The notes under the pieces are model-generated. The model made no database searches and was not told the origin of the DNA. It worked only from the letters and a program-made list of their open reading frames with translations. The position numbers and the translations under genes were made by a program. From positions 248,001-312,000 of the forward strand of contig OX393578.1 of NCBI GenBank assembly GCA_947652605.1: a DNA stretch of 64,000 nucleotides, in the 5' to 3' direction. Source of the DNA: Elmis aenea. Lineage: Eukaryota; Arthropoda; Insecta; Coleoptera; Elmidae. Positions 36,463 through 48,949 of this stretch are shown here, in pieces (position 1 is the stretch's first letter; each line of letters starts with the position of its first letter).

Positions 36463-37960
36463 ACAGGGTGGTCCACTTTTTACTAGCAAGACTTTAACAG
36501 TCGATAGAAAAACTTATTTTAAACCTTATATTCCATATCAACATGGATCCAAAAACGCTTTTTTAAAGATACAGGGTGTTGAAATTTTCGAAAAAGTATC
36601 AATAATGTTTAAACTTTTCTCAACCAGTAAATATATTTAAACCAAATTTGGTATACAGCATACAGCACGACCTTACAGGATACCACAATCGGTGAAAATT
36701 TCAAGTCCCACAAGCATATATCTAATAAACATTATATTGTTAGTAGTTTAAATTTTGAGTAACATAGTCAACGGTACAGATATACATCCTCTCTTTTTAA
36801 TGCGGCGATTGGACCATTGACAGCTAATATACATCGGATTGGACAACGTGAGAAGCGCGCGTAATGTTCACCCAATTTTTGAGTTTAAAAATATGACATT
36901 TGACGTTAATGATCTACGATTTGTAAAAACTACAATTAATATACAAAAACCTGTTCTAAGGTTTGTACTAATTCGCCTCGGATTGTTAAACACCGGAGTC
37001 TGCACGCTTAATTTACAAAAATCACGTTTCATAACAATACCTCAACAATTTACATGCAGGCTCTGTTAGTAATCCTAGTTTTATTTGATTTTCTATGTTT
37101 GCTGCCAACTGTGAAAAGTACACCTTAGAAAGAGAGGTACATATTTCCATTTCATTCGATCGGCTTCACTTTTCACTCATTGTGAAGATAGGGAATGCGC
37201 GATATATTATGTTTATTAAATATACGCCCACAAGCAACCAGCGGCGCGGAGTTGTGGGTAGGGCAGGTTAGGTATCTGCCAACGTTTGGCGCGAATTTTG
37301 ATTTATTTTACCATTTTCGCGAAAAATTTGTTCCCAAGTTCGATCTAAAAATATAGCTAATATTCGTAATAAAGAAGCAATTACCCATTTTTGCAGTTAT
37401 TAATAACAGAACACACTAATAATGAGGGAAAAAGTTCCGCTAAATTAACGATTAATGAGCATTTACTCTGCAAGTTGCAATTTTCTGTTTTTCGCGATAT
37501 TTTTAGATCAAACTTATTTTTCGCGAAAACAGTAAAATAAATCAAATTCAGCGCCAAACTGTGGCAGATAGGAAGAAATGTCAAGAGACACTTTTTGTTT
37601 AAAATATAATGTTCTAGCCAAAAACAAGTTTGAGTTTGATTTTGAACAGGGTTGTAATAGTTTTTTATAAAATTTATTGAAACTGAACCCCCACAGCTCC
37701 GCCACTGGATGCTTGTGGGACTTGAAATTTTCACCGATTGTGGTAACCTGTAAAGTGGTGCTGTATACCAAATTTGGTTTAAATATATTTACTGATTGAG
37801 AAGCGGTTAAACATTATCATTATTTTTTCGAAAATTTCAACACCCTGTATCTTTAAAATGAAGCGTTTTTGGACCCATGTTGATATGGAATATTCGCTTT
37901 AAAATAAGTTTTTCTATCGACTGTTAAAAGTCCTGCTACTAAAAAGTGGACCACCCAGCA
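36463..37960. mobile_element. Long inverted-repeat DNA transposon remnant (1.5 kb)
   Basis: Arms of about 260 bp face each other. The left arm (36463-36720) opens with cagggtggtccactttttac and runs to aagtcccacaagca. The right arm (37700-37958) is its imperfect complement, ending aaaaagtggaccaccc. Inside is a second, nested inverted repeat (37267-37355 against 37490-37573, with gcgcgaattttgatttattt-type sequence). A 117-codon minus frame at 37381-37734 overlaps the arm and matches no transposase I know. Probably non-autonomous; the superfamily is not determined. Confidence 0.8.
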
Positions 37961-38363
37961 TAATCATTTTCAACAGTTCGGCTCTACCCCAAACCCCCTT
38001 TTACACCGACTTCCACTGCATTGCAAAATAAATCTGGAAATAAAAATGACTAGATATGAAATTCAATAGACACTACTGCATCATTTAATTATTCAATTAA
38101 TATTGTAACTCGCTTGTTTACTACAATACAATCTGCTCGAGATCAATGTGGTGTGATATTTTTAAGACGAGCTTTAAAAAAAAAAACAAGTATTAGATGA
38201 AGTTGAAAATAGTGCCAATTTCTGTTTTAAACAGATATTACGCATCTCATTTGCCCTAATAAAAATACTACAAACATCACTGAAACAGTCTTGCATACAC
38301 ATATATTTTTTACTGCTATGTGAATGAAGCAACAGCATCACAATTTATTTTAAAGCCTATATT
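37961..38363. other. RIC3 3' flank
   Basis: AT-rich DNA downstream of the RIC3 stop codon, probably its 3' untranslated region in part. A poly-A tract of ten bases lies near 38178. No other feature is seen. Confidence 0.4.
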
Positions 38364-41300
38364 TTAATCAGTAACTGATGGTTTACCACATTTTCCCAAG
38401 TCGGTATCCACACTATCCGTTGATAAATCTCTCTTCATAGACACTGCCGATTTCAAGTCGTCCAGTTCTTGGTCTATATTCGTGGTGACGTTACTGATAA
38501 TTTTTATATGTTCATCCACAACTGCATCTATATTTCTGTCTGTTACATTTTCGAGAATTTCATCTACTATTTTGTTTAAATTATTTTTAGATTCACACGT
38601 TTCTTGGGCGGTTATATCTTTCACATTATCCAACATGTTTTCTACGGTTTTGCTAATATGATCCCCAGTTTCTAGTCTAGATTCTAATTTACAATCTTGT
38701 AAATTATCTAAAATTTTGTTTACCATTTTGTCAATTTTAACTGCGGTTTCAGGTTTTGTTTCTGCAAGTTTACTCGCTTCTGTTTTAATTATTTCACGTT
38801 GATCAATAGTTGTTAAACCATCCACTTGCAGGGTTTGTCCATCAACTAGAGGTTCTTGCTCTTCTTCGTCTCCTTCGAAATCATCTGCATACTCTATTTC
38901 TTCAATTTCTAATTCATCTGTTTCGTCTTCCCCAACATTTTCATCAGACAGTATTTCATCGTTTTTACCAGCATAATCCCTTTCTTCTTCATAACCATTT
39001 TCCACATCTGCTACTTCTTCTACTTCATCCGAATCGAAGTTAACAATTTCAACTTCCTCTTCAATTTCTACCTCATTATCAGTTTGTTCTTCCTATAATA
39101 AATAAACAATATTCTTAAAACAGTCGGCATAAAAATGAGAGAAATAAATGATTTTATTAATTACATCAGATATGTCGTGTTCTGCTGCAGTGGCTCCACT
39201 TGCAGTTACATACTTTGAATCGTCAATGATATCTTCATCCAGAAATATGTCGCTTTCAACATCTTTCTTGCCTACATAATCGTCAACATGATTTCCATTA
39301 ATTATTTCCAACTTGGTAGATTCTTTCGAACCATCACCAAGACCTAAAAATAACAAGAAAAATAATCAATCAAAAAATATCTCCAAATTTAGAATAAGTG
39401 CAGTTCAAAGAATTTGTTGCTCTAGTTAAAAGACCACAAGTACGTTTTAAAAGTAAGAATTTAATGGTGCAGTGCTTTTTTTATGTAAAAACAAAGACGC
39501 AGAAACTCGCATCTTGCTGTTTTTTATATAAAAAAATTAATATTCTAATATAAGTTTAAACAAAATTTAATGTATCTAGATTAAAATGGGTTCATAGTAC
39601 ATTCCAAAATGTTGTCCAATTCTCTTCTAATAAATTGTCTTGACTCCTTCTCTCATCAACTGGCCAGCAGTGTGGTCACATCGCAGCGTTGACGAGCACA
39701 GTACATGTCTGTGAGGAGTGAATATCTCGTCTAAAGAAAAATTTAAAACGTGCAGCACTCTCCCCCTTTTTTCAATTTATTAATGCAACTTAGTTTAATT
39801 CCATTACCTATATTACACTATTTTTATTTTAACAACTAGAAAAATATCAAACTACATAAAAATTGTAAATAATTTTTAAAATTTACTTTTAAACATTGGA
39901 AAAAAAAAAAAGCACTGCATATACAAAGATTACCAGCTTGTGATGATGCTTCCAAACCAATAACAGAAAGTGTCATTTTACTAGCAAGAACTACGGCTGG
40001 ATCATCTGCAGCGATACCTTCAGTGTTAGGCTGTGTCTCTGTTTTGGATTCGTATACTAAAAGTTGAGACTGTGGTGGTAACGCACCTTCTAAATATATT
40101 GCCTAAAAGTAGAAATGTATTAAGAACATGCAAAACCAACGATAAACTTATAAACTGACGTGTGGTAGTTCGATAGGTGCAGGTGAAGCGCTAGGAATAA
40201 CAGGTGAATTTGGCCGACTCCATCGTTGTCCACCTTCACAACTCGCCGTCATTTCCATGCCCATAACTTTGACCGACGTTTGCTCTTGTTCAGCTGTTGA
40301 TGCATTTGTAGGCATCACATTACCATTAGAGGTGGGCTCTTTCTGTTTTATAACACGAAACATATTTAGGAAAGATGCAAAGTATCATATATTAACAGTA
40401 CCGAATAAAGGAAAAGAAATTGCACATTTACGAAAAAATGTTAATGCTAATATTATTAAACATGGATTTTAAATCCTAAAAATTAAAAAGTACTGAAAAA
40501 AAACACTGCAATTCAAAAGCAAGACTAGTCTAGCAAAAAGCTGTGTGCAGGATAAGTTCCAAGCTACAACATGGGAATCAGAATCAATAGTAATACCACG
40601 AGTATACAACTGGTAACACTGACTGTTACCTGATTATCTACTTCACAAGATTTTCTTCGGGCTTCCATTTCTTGATCAACCTCATCCAATAATGCAGACA
40701 TGGCATTTACAACTACGGATAAATAATATCACTACTCAAGGCACATATCGATTAATAATTATAAAAACAACTCAATTATAACGGTGAACATAATCACACG
40801 TAGTAACACTTATCATTCGATTTAGTTTTCTCAAGTTTTCATCTTAACTAAAATACCCTGCATCCCTGCACTAATTAAATAAATAAACAAGCAATCGGTA
40901 AAAAACAATCGCACCATTCGCAATTAAAAACTGACACTAATGTTGACTCAGTTTTAAAATGAGTGTGTTATTCTTCGAAACAAATCTATACGTTATTGGT
41001 CTGCTGCGTTTAATGTGAATTTTATAGTAGACGATATTTTTAAAGCAAATTAGTAAAGCAAATACTATTAATGGTGTTCACCTAATGCTTTATGGTCTTA
41101 ATAGAAGAAAAATATTTTTATTAATTTTACAGATACTTTGTACAATTATGGCAATTTTTGAATATTTACACAACTGAAACCCGAAATATATGTAACGAAT
41201 ATTACATTTGGACATTCTATGAAGTAGTTCTAAACTGGTTTGAAATTGAAAACAATTATTGTCAATTTGTAAAAGCAAAAAAAAGTTTTGTTTTACTGCA

Positions 41301-44300
41301 CAAAGTAAAATCATTAACAGAGCACCTCATCGAGTGGTAATGTATAAAATACAGCAAAAAAAATGTATACATAATAAGCAGGACAGCGAAACTAAGCCAA
41401 GCTGCTAGCGCAGGCAGGAGGGTAGAAAGCGCACCTGTGACCTAAGAGGTACTTGCGTCATCTGAGCCATGATGCGTTCCATGGCCAACTCAGTTTCACG
41501 CAGTCTGCGTTTCAGAAGATCCAATTCATCATCCCCTGTAGATATAGAAATTCTAATACTCACTTACATGTCGAAAATTAATACACAACAAGGCAAGGAA
41601 TCTACAAAATTGATGCACGTCCCTCCTGCACCACTCTAGACAGTGACTTGACACAATAAGTTAGATGAGTACAACACAACTGCAGTAAAAATACTGGCTA
41701 TATGTAGTTATTTTGCCACTGTAAATTTTTAGGTATGTGACAATACAAACAGAAAGTATAGTCCAGGGGTGGGGAACCTTTTGACTTTGGAAGGCCGCAT
41801 GTCACTTTATAGATTTTTCATAAGGCCGCAAACTTCTGTTAATAATATTTTTCACACATAAAAATACACAAATATATCGGCTATAGTGCCTATTTATGGT
41901 ACAATCGTCTGCAAAAAAGGCCGCGTCGAACATCTAAAAAGGCCGCAGGTTCCCCATCCCTGGTATAGTCAGTTAAGTAAGAGCAGAAAAGGCATTTTTA
42001 AATGTTAGGGCTCAGAAAGTCAAAAAGCCAGGCGATGATGTTCCAATAAGATTGATAAAATAAATAAATAATATTAGAATGTAGGCAGAAATATTGGGTC
42101 ATTCATTTTGAATCGTCTAGATCAGGGGTCGACAACCCTTGGCACGCAACAATATCTTGAGTGGCACAAAGAACATTTTTCTAAATTGTTTATGGGTCTC
42201 GGGCCGTTAAATATAAAATTTACAGGACCAAAAATATGAAAATAATAAATTGAATTGAAAAAAATCTACTTTTAAGCACTTTCAAGCAAATGTCAATAGT
42301 TAGCAACACTCAAGTAACGCTTAAGGTTTAAAGTTATTACTGCATAACAGACGAAGTGAAAAATGTTGCGGACCCCTGGTCTAGATTAGAATTTTAAGTT
42401 GATACGCTGTTTTAAGAGCTCATTTGTTAAAATGGAGAATTCTACGACCCCTCGACTTATATTTAGAACAAATCCAATTATTAAAAATAGTAACAACAAA
42501 AGCAACTTGTATATATGTAATGATATTGTTGTTAAAATTTGCACACAATTATGATAGAAGTGTATTGCGACGAGCTATAAACTTACTTGCATCTCTCTCT
42601 TTCCAACCTTTAATAAGCAGCAGAAGAAACAATAAAATAGAAGATTTACAGTAAACAAATACGTATGCAGCGAAAAATGCAACGAAAGCACAATTTCTTC
42701 AACAAGAATTACTTGAACACAATAACTTACTTTCACAAAACAAATAATACAACATTAAACTTATTTACATTAAATAAATAAATCACTCAAATTGTTTTTC
42801 AAGCATTTATGTATATAAATCTTTGTTTTGAAAATTAAGTTGTTCACTTTTGTGGTGAATTCTACCTAATTTGCTAGACGAATCGTTTCTACTGGATCTA
42901 CATGCCCAGGGTCCGGCTGCTTCAAAAACTTCTTTTCTAAAAGTGGGATCTGACGGAATTGCATGATACAAGCCATTTACTTCGGGCTTTTTCTTGAATA
43001 ACACCTAAAGCACACACAAAAATGTTAGTTACAGGCCATTATTATTTTTTATAAAACTGAAAATATTTTTTTACAATAAAACATCTACTAACGAACCTTC
43101 ATGAGGGTGTACGTGAAGAATATGACAATAGCAACAGTGTAAATTGGCATGATGATACTCATAGAACTGGTTCCTTTTTGTGATTGTGATACGTGACCTG
43201 CACCACCAAGCGGTGGCCGCACCCCAGGTACTGGACCTGGCTGTAAAACAAAAAAAAAGGACAAATTTGTTGTTGTGCATTATTTGTCGTTAAAGTCTTT
43301 GGTAACCAAGTTGTTGCAATATGTTCTCATTTGATAAAAACAGACTGTTTAATGAACATAACGAACTTTGTAATTTGCTAAGTAGCAAATAATAACAGCA
43401 AGCAAAAAGAAATCTTCAGTGTCAACAATGTTTGGACAGTGTCCAAATAACTGTGTTGGCGTACATTTTTAAATTTATATTTATGATATAAAACGAATTA
43501 CAGCATATTTATGTTAAAAAATGACTGCAATGATATCTATAAAATTGCGTGATTAGTTGATTTATTTAATAACATCCAGTTTATGAATTCAATTGAAGGA
43601 AAAGAAATTCGGCTAAACTCACCGAAGAATAAAAATTGCCAATCAAAACTGATAAGTCTATCTACCATTTAAGGCTAATGCCATCAATTAGGCGCTTCTA
43701 CTGATAACATCAAAGGCCTACAAAATAATTCTTAAAACTGCCATGTCTGCTAATAATCGCATAAACGTATGACCATATAACATAAACAAATCAAATCTAA
43801 ATTTAAAAGTACATTCAGAATGAAGCAAGTACAGTCCATATTTAAAAATATTACATATAGAGTCGTTACTCATTTACAAATTTTTGTTGCATAATGATTG
43901 TTACAAAAAAATAAAGAATATAAATGCAATAATCAATTATAAAGCTTAATAGTAATAAAATTTAAGACCACGATGCCAACAAAGTAGAATATTGGGCAAC
44001 TTCAACTAAATATTTTTAGAAGTGTGTGGAAGGTCTGGTGTGAAGTTATATTTACCCACATGAATAACAGTTTTAGACTACTGTGGAAAATACATTAAAA
44101 TCAGTAATATAAACTGTAAATAAATGCTTAATAAAATTTTGAAAAATGTAAAGACATGAGCTAAACTCATTCAAGATTAAATATTTACTGTCTATTATAT
44201 ATCAAAATTATTTTTTTATTCAATACCCATACAAAAAAAAAAAACACTTTTAATGTGTTACACTAAACCATAATAATATTTTAATCAATAAATTATACTT

Positions 44301-46001
44301 GCAGCAGCTTCAAATATTACAACAATTATGGAAAAGTAAGTGCAAAACAGAATAAAATTACAGTAATTTTTTCATTGATGAAGTAGACAATTATTTTGTT
44401 AAAATGGCCTTGGAATGAGACAACAATGCAAGAAATTGATTTAAGTCTAGAAATCATCATGATATTCCAAATATTTTGGCACACTAATTTGGCGGGTCGC
44501 AAAACGTTCATTGTGCAGGCATTTGTTAATGTATGTATGCAAGTATAAATTAAGTATTTGCAATATACATTTAAATGTAAAAACTGTATTGATTGTAACT
44601 AAAATAATTCTATTAATGACAATAAAAAATTTGTTTTCTAAAGCAACATTTGCTTTAACACGTTGACTGCCAAATACGCGATAACTCGTAGTTTGCGTTC
44701 TTGTCCAGGGCGCCGACTACGAGAGAACTCATTTTTGTGCAGCTACGTTTATACTCATAGAATATAAGTGTATTTAAGGATAGGTGGCTTCTGGAAAAAG
44801 ACATAAAAATCAAGGCTGGCTTACACGAACTGAAAATTTATTAATCCTGAAACTTGCCGTGGCAGTCAACGTGTTAAATACAAGTTTAAAGTAAAAACGA
44901 TTTTATTAATCATCTTCGATTTAAATTCATAAGCAAAACTTGCAAAACTGATAAAACTTAAAATGCAACTTGAGTAACTGCCGGTATAAATATTAAAATT
45001 CAAAAAATTCAGTTTTGTGATATTTTTTTAAGAGCCCCTTGGTTTAACGATTTATTGAAAAATGTACAGTGGCCCAACGGTCGATGCCGATGGAAATTTT
45101 ATATATGTTTTGTTTTATTATTAATAATCTTACCCTGCCTTCGACAATTTTCACATCACCTCTTCGTGTGGGTATTTGAGTTGGTTGAGCGATAGCTCTG
45201 CCCTTTTCTCTTAGAGCAGGATGTAACATTTCTGGTCGTAGATGAGCAGGTCGTTCCTGTCTTACATCTGAAAATTAACGTTTCAATTAATTGGCAAACT
45301 AACATTTTTAAAGCAAAAAAGTTAAAATGCCAACAAGCCACACAATTCAGTTAGTAAAAAAAAATTAACTCGATACAGATCAAAATTCACAGCTTTGCTT
45401 ACTCGTGGCTGCTAAATTAAGTGAAACTCTGTGTGGAACCCCTAATCTCCATGGTGACACACCAAAATTATATTTTAAACATAACGAACCATTTAAAGAT
45501 CGCACTTCGTCTAATATTTGTTTAAAAGTGTGGCCCAATCTAACTTGTTCCTGAAGAACAGCAGATATGTCTATTCCACACGTATTTAAAACTGCAGAAC
45601 GACATTGCGTTACGATTTCTTTACCACTAAGAGGCTTTTCGTCTGTTTGTTGTATTATAGTACTACATAATTCAGACATAATTTTAATCGTATTAATATC
45701 GGTTTCGGAAATTACATCACAACATCCTAAACAATTTAAGGTAATGAAAATTAACATTAACTAATTACTACTACTATATCTTACCTTTGTCTAGATCGTT
45801 TGGTTTCATATGTTGATTTGCGGATCCCATTAGCATGGGATAAAATACTTTGGGCCACAAAACCGCAAAACAACCTACCACGATCACCAAAATTATCATA
45901 GATTTTCGTGGACCTATGTCACCATCAGACATTTTCGCAACGTTCGCTTGATACCTATTTTGAAAATCCGTAGCACTATTAATTCGCATTCGTTCACTCA
46001 T
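38364..46001 (-). CDS. RIC3: RIC3 acetylcholine-receptor chaperone (11 recognised coding exons)
   Basis: RIC-3 proteins are ER-membrane chaperones for folding and assembly of nicotinic acetylcholine receptors. Inferred coding exons, 5' to 3': 45785-46001, 45403-45726, 45134-45267, 43097-43240, 42866-43004, 41435-41535, 40630-40712, 40160-40342, 39934-40102, 39165-39343, 38364-39092. All have GT/AG borders. Landmarks: GPRKSMIILVIVVG transmembrane segment (residues ~33-53); VRQERPAHLRPEMLHPALRE in exon 3; proline/glycine-rich PGPVPGVRPPLGGAGH, then a second hydrophobic segment in exon 4 (~252-271); coiled coil DDELDLLKRRLRETELAMER in exon 6; VVNAMSALLDEVDQEMEARR in exon 7. Exon 2 adds 108 residues (GCCDVISETDINTIKIM), uncertain in the family. 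The last exons encode a long acidic tail, making about 800 residues. Phases agree at every junction except exon 6 to 7, which is off by one base; a missed microexon or an assembly error is likely. Confidence 0.93.
41764..41962. mobile_element. hAT-type MITE with 8-bp target duplication (RIC3 intron)
   Basis: A 199-bp element begins caggggtggggaacct and ends with its complement aggttccccatccctg. It is flanked by perfect 8-bp direct repeats GTATAGTC at 41756-41763 and 41963-41970. The 8-bp duplication and CAGGGGTGGG terminus are typical of hAT elements. It has no coding capacity. It lies in the intron between RIC3 exons 5 and 6. Confidence 0.92.
42123..42378. mobile_element. Second hAT-type MITE with 8-bp target duplication (RIC3 intron)
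   Basis: A 256-bp element begins caggggtcgacaaccctt and ends gttgcggacccctg. It is flanked by perfect 8-bp duplications GTCTAGAT at 42115-42122 and 42379-42386. It differs in its interior from its neighbour at 41764, so the two are separate families or subfamilies. Same RIC3 intron. Confidence 0.9.
44655..44877. mobile_element. TTAA-flanked MITE (piggyBac-like) in RIC3 intron
   Basis: TTAA at 44655-44658 and 44874-44877 bracket termini cacgttgactgcca and tggcagtcaacgtg, an exact 14-bp inverted repeat. TTAA duplication is the hallmark of piggyBac-type insertion. The interior of about 215 bp is non-coding. It lies in the intron between RIC3 exons 3 and 4. Confidence 0.85.
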
Positions 46002-46844
46002 AACTACATACTAATAATAAATCTGATGCCTAAAATAATTCGTTTCGAACAGCTCCACATCAAAAATATATTAATGACGTCGTAATGGGTTTGCGCCCAG
46101 GGTGATGAAGTTGTTAAATCATTTAGCAGTGGCGTCGTGTACAAGTGAGCAAAGGGGATTAGAAACTTTTAAGGAAAATCTTATCAGTTAAAAGTTAAAG
46201 CAATCCGTCAGAGCCAGAGCCGTGTGCGAAAATAAATGCGGGGCCGGATATTTTGATAAAAAACCTTTAAAAAAAAAGCTCCTGGCCCTCATTTTGTCCA
46301 TACCAAGAAATTTTATTTTCGCACACGACCCCCGCAAACCCTAAACGGCTAGCACACTCTTATATCCTGCCCCGGCAATGAGTTACTAGTAAGATTAAAT
46401 TTATATCGGTCAAAGGTAAAGTATAGAATGAGGAACACAATAACGTACAACACATTGCATAAACATAATTATCAATATTTGAATTTTATTATGGAATTTC
46501 ACCTCATCACTCACTGGTACATTGTAAAATGATCCTGTTAGCAAACAAAAAGTGGATTGAATAATACCATTATGTTCTCTTCCATCCGAATTTATTTCTT
46601 CCAACATTAATAGAGAAATAATTACAATTAATTTTACCAATAGCTACCTGTATCTAACATGCTGGCATATAGGATTACTTTTTTGCAGGAAATATTAATA
46701 CCTAAATAAACCCCAGAAGTAATACATAATTAAGCGGTAACTCATTTAAAAGTTAATATTAAATTACAAACATAACAATTAATTTAGATATACTTAAGAG
46801 ACAGATGCATGTACAAAGATTAATTAATAATAATGATTTTATAC
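46002..46844. other. Spacer between RIC3 start and dynein light chain 3' end
   Basis: Contains the RIC3 5' flank and the probable 3' untranslated region of the dynein light chain gene. A small hairpin element at 46221-46327 is listed separately. A 76-codon minus frame at 46410-46640 is AT-rich and unsupported. Confidence 0.5.
46221..46327. mobile_element. 107-bp inverted-repeat element (possible MITE)
   Basis: Exact 16-bp inverted termini cgtgtgcgaaaataaa and tttattttcgcacacg enclose 75 bp. The interior at about 46267-46311 resembles 62848-62896 (both read ttaaaaaaaaagct..., then gtccatacca.gaaat), so it is a repeated sequence in this genome. Confidence 0.6.
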
Positions 46845-47204
46845 TTATATAGCTAAACCGTAGACAGATACGATACAAAACATGGTTTTGTTTTCCCAAC
46901 GGACCGTGCAACTACCATCAGTGTTATTATCCCAATAACACGAACTAGCAGTATGGAGACCAGCACCATTTTTTTGCATTATAGTACACGTAACAATATA
47001 TTTATACGGTTTTAAGAGCTTTGTTAACTCGGAAGTGCACGCTTCAACTACACTTGTCGTCCAGCTATTGACTTTGGACTGATTATACCCATTACCTCCT
47101 ATCACAGTTTCAATAGCATCTTTAATAATCTTACTGACATCATCTACAACAAACTGTCCTTCTTCCTGAAGATCTGCTTCAATATTAACTTTTTCTAGTG
47201 CCAT
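46845..47204 (-). CDS. DYNLT1: Tctex-type dynein light chain (DYNLT family)
   Basis: This 119-residue protein is a cytoplasmic dynein light chain of the Tctex1 family, which binds dynein intermediate chain and various cargoes as a homodimer. The frame is uninterrupted. It has the conserved [15 protein letters not shown] helix (residues ~19-34), [15 protein letters not shown], the β-strand [20 protein letters not shown], the C-terminal [20 protein letters not shown] and the GLAI end. The ATG at 47202-47204 gives a protein slightly longer than the usual 111-113 residues; an in-frame TTG upstream was not used. The N-terminal dozen residues are poorly conserved in the family. It is transcribed divergently from the gene at 48082 across a shared spacer. 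The family call is firm; the exact paralogue (DYNLT1 or DYNLT3) is not separable by eye. Confidence 0.95.
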   Translation of the reverse strand: MALEKVNIEADLQEEGQFVVDDVSKIIKDAIETVIGGNGYNQSKVNSWTTSVVEACTSELTKLLKPYKYIVTCTIMQKNGAGLHTASSCYWDNNTDGSCTVRWENKTMFCIVSVYGLAI

Positions 47205-48081
47205 CCCCAATACCCGATGATACTAAAACAATTAAATTGAAGATAAATAACCTGCATAAATAGTCTAGACAACATTTTATGTGACAATTTAATATTAATA
47301 CTTACTGTAAATCACTAGAAAAATGAATTTCAATCAAAATTTTGTTTGGAATCTATACTGCAGATGACCGAGCACTTATGGAAAAATAAAATGACAGCAA
47401 CAACCCACAACAACGCATGTGGCGCACAGCACATGTGTGGCGCTCTCTCTAATTAAATAAAAAGTATATGTGTCTAGCGTCTGGTTGACGGTATTTAAAG
47501 TAAGTTTTTAAAATCCACTTTTTCAACAAGACAAAACTTAAAATTAGTAGCCCCATTGTAGTACAATATTACGCTGATAAAATATATCAATCAAATATTG
47601 AAAATTACATCTGTAAGGAAAACCTGTAAAGAAATCATTTTTTTTTTCCACAACCGTTAACTACAAGCTATATATCACGGCAACCCGTATGTCCAATATT
47701 TAAGAATGCCATCCAGGGTATGCGAAGCGGGATACACGACCTTGTGCCGTCACTTTTTTTTTTATACGTGTTTAGTTCTTTAAGACATGGTGGAGATAGC
47801 GCTACTTAAAAAGTTGAAATTTTAGCAAAGAAGACAATCTTACATCACAGAACAGAAAGCAAATCTCAGAAGCGAATCATTTTCAAATTTAACGTATAAT
47901 GTATAATTATTTAACCATAGTATTTAACGCTTGTTGCATTCGTTGCATTCTAAATATTTATTCCTACAAAATAAATTGTGCAGGATTATAACGATTATAA
48001 GTAGTATTTAACATCGTTCAACTTTGTAATTTAATTATCCTACACCCGAATTAGTGGCTTAACTGTGATATTAACAGTGAA
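47205..48081. promoter_or_regulatory. Shared divergent spacer (putative bidirectional promoter)
   Basis: About 0.88 kb lies between the start codons of two head-to-head genes, so it must hold both 5' regions if no further upstream exons exist. I see no TATA box that I would vouch for. The word aagacatggtggagatagcg occurs at 47781, and a similar word recurs at 49641. This is inference from gene order only. Confidence 0.4.
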
Positions 48082-48949
48082 ATGGAGATTATAAATAGTT
48101 CTAGGAAATGTAGAATGGGGCCTCAAATCTGGAAACCAAGAAATCGTTTCAAATGTAACTTGCCGTTAACGAAATTGAAAACATGGTATAAAAGGGTAAG
48201 TGTTTGTATTGTTTTTGTTTATTATATAATTGTTTTTGGTGTCCGAAATATAAATGTAACGTGTTCAGCTTTTGGGCCTTATTTCAAAACGTTAATCATA
48301 AATAATTTTTCCAGAATACATTCACCAGGATCCAATTGTGAAGCTGATAATTGTCAAAGCTTCCTCATTTCACTACAACATTCAAAGGGTCCAACAGTCA
48401 CCCGAGCCTGAGGATTGGATACCACCTTTCGTGCCCGAAACCTTCGACGAAGCCAAACCATTAGAGTTGGCTGTGATTGACTATGTTAGTGTCTTTATTG
48501 CTAAGTGCATAATCCTGAAATTTGTAGACTGCAGGGTATGTTTAGCTAATATTTTACATTCAGGTGAACTTTCCGTTGCACATGCATTTGTGGATTTAAA
48601 ACAATATGACGAGGAAGTCCAGCTGAATTATTGTTCGGACAAATTTATTTCATGTTTACGTTCTATATACAATGATGTTAATTTTTTATTACCGTATATT
48701 TTACATAAAAAACAAATTTTAGTGATGTTAAAATCTTTTGTTGTCTATCATGTAAGTTTTCCATTTGACAAATGCATTCATAGCGAAGATTTGATTGAAA
48801 CTCTTTTATCAAATTTTTGCAGACTTTTACTTTTCAGTTATATTAATGAACTAAATAGGGTTATGTTAGGAAAGCAGTGTTTGCCTGTTAATCTAGATGC
48901 ATTGGCAAAGGCAGCACACATTATTTATGACAAGAGATTGCGTAGGTGA
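48082..48949 (+). CDS. Two-exon protein, possibly P-element/THAP transposase-derived
   Basis: Exons 48082-48195 and 48329-48949 join in phase 0 (donor gtaagt after AGG; acceptor caccag before GAT), giving about 244 residues. A nearer acceptor at 48314 would put a stop in frame. The first exon is basic (RKCRMGPQIWKPRNRFKCN). The second has a proline-rich stretch (SPEPEDWIPPFVPE), then IDYVSVFIAKC...DCRVC (~88-109) and an α-helical hydrophobic C-terminal part rich in Phe, Leu and Cys. The YxxxxxAK...CxxC pattern and following helices resemble the C-terminal region of P-element/THAP9-type transposases, but no catalytic domain or THAP zinc finger is present. It could be a domesticated fragment, a truncated transposon gene, or unrelated. 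Family assignment is weak; the gene model itself is moderately supported. Confidence 0.55.

Noticed and set aside
38810..39043. Plus-strand 77-codon Leu/His-rich frame
   Set aside because: Antisense shadow of the acidic last exon of RIC3.
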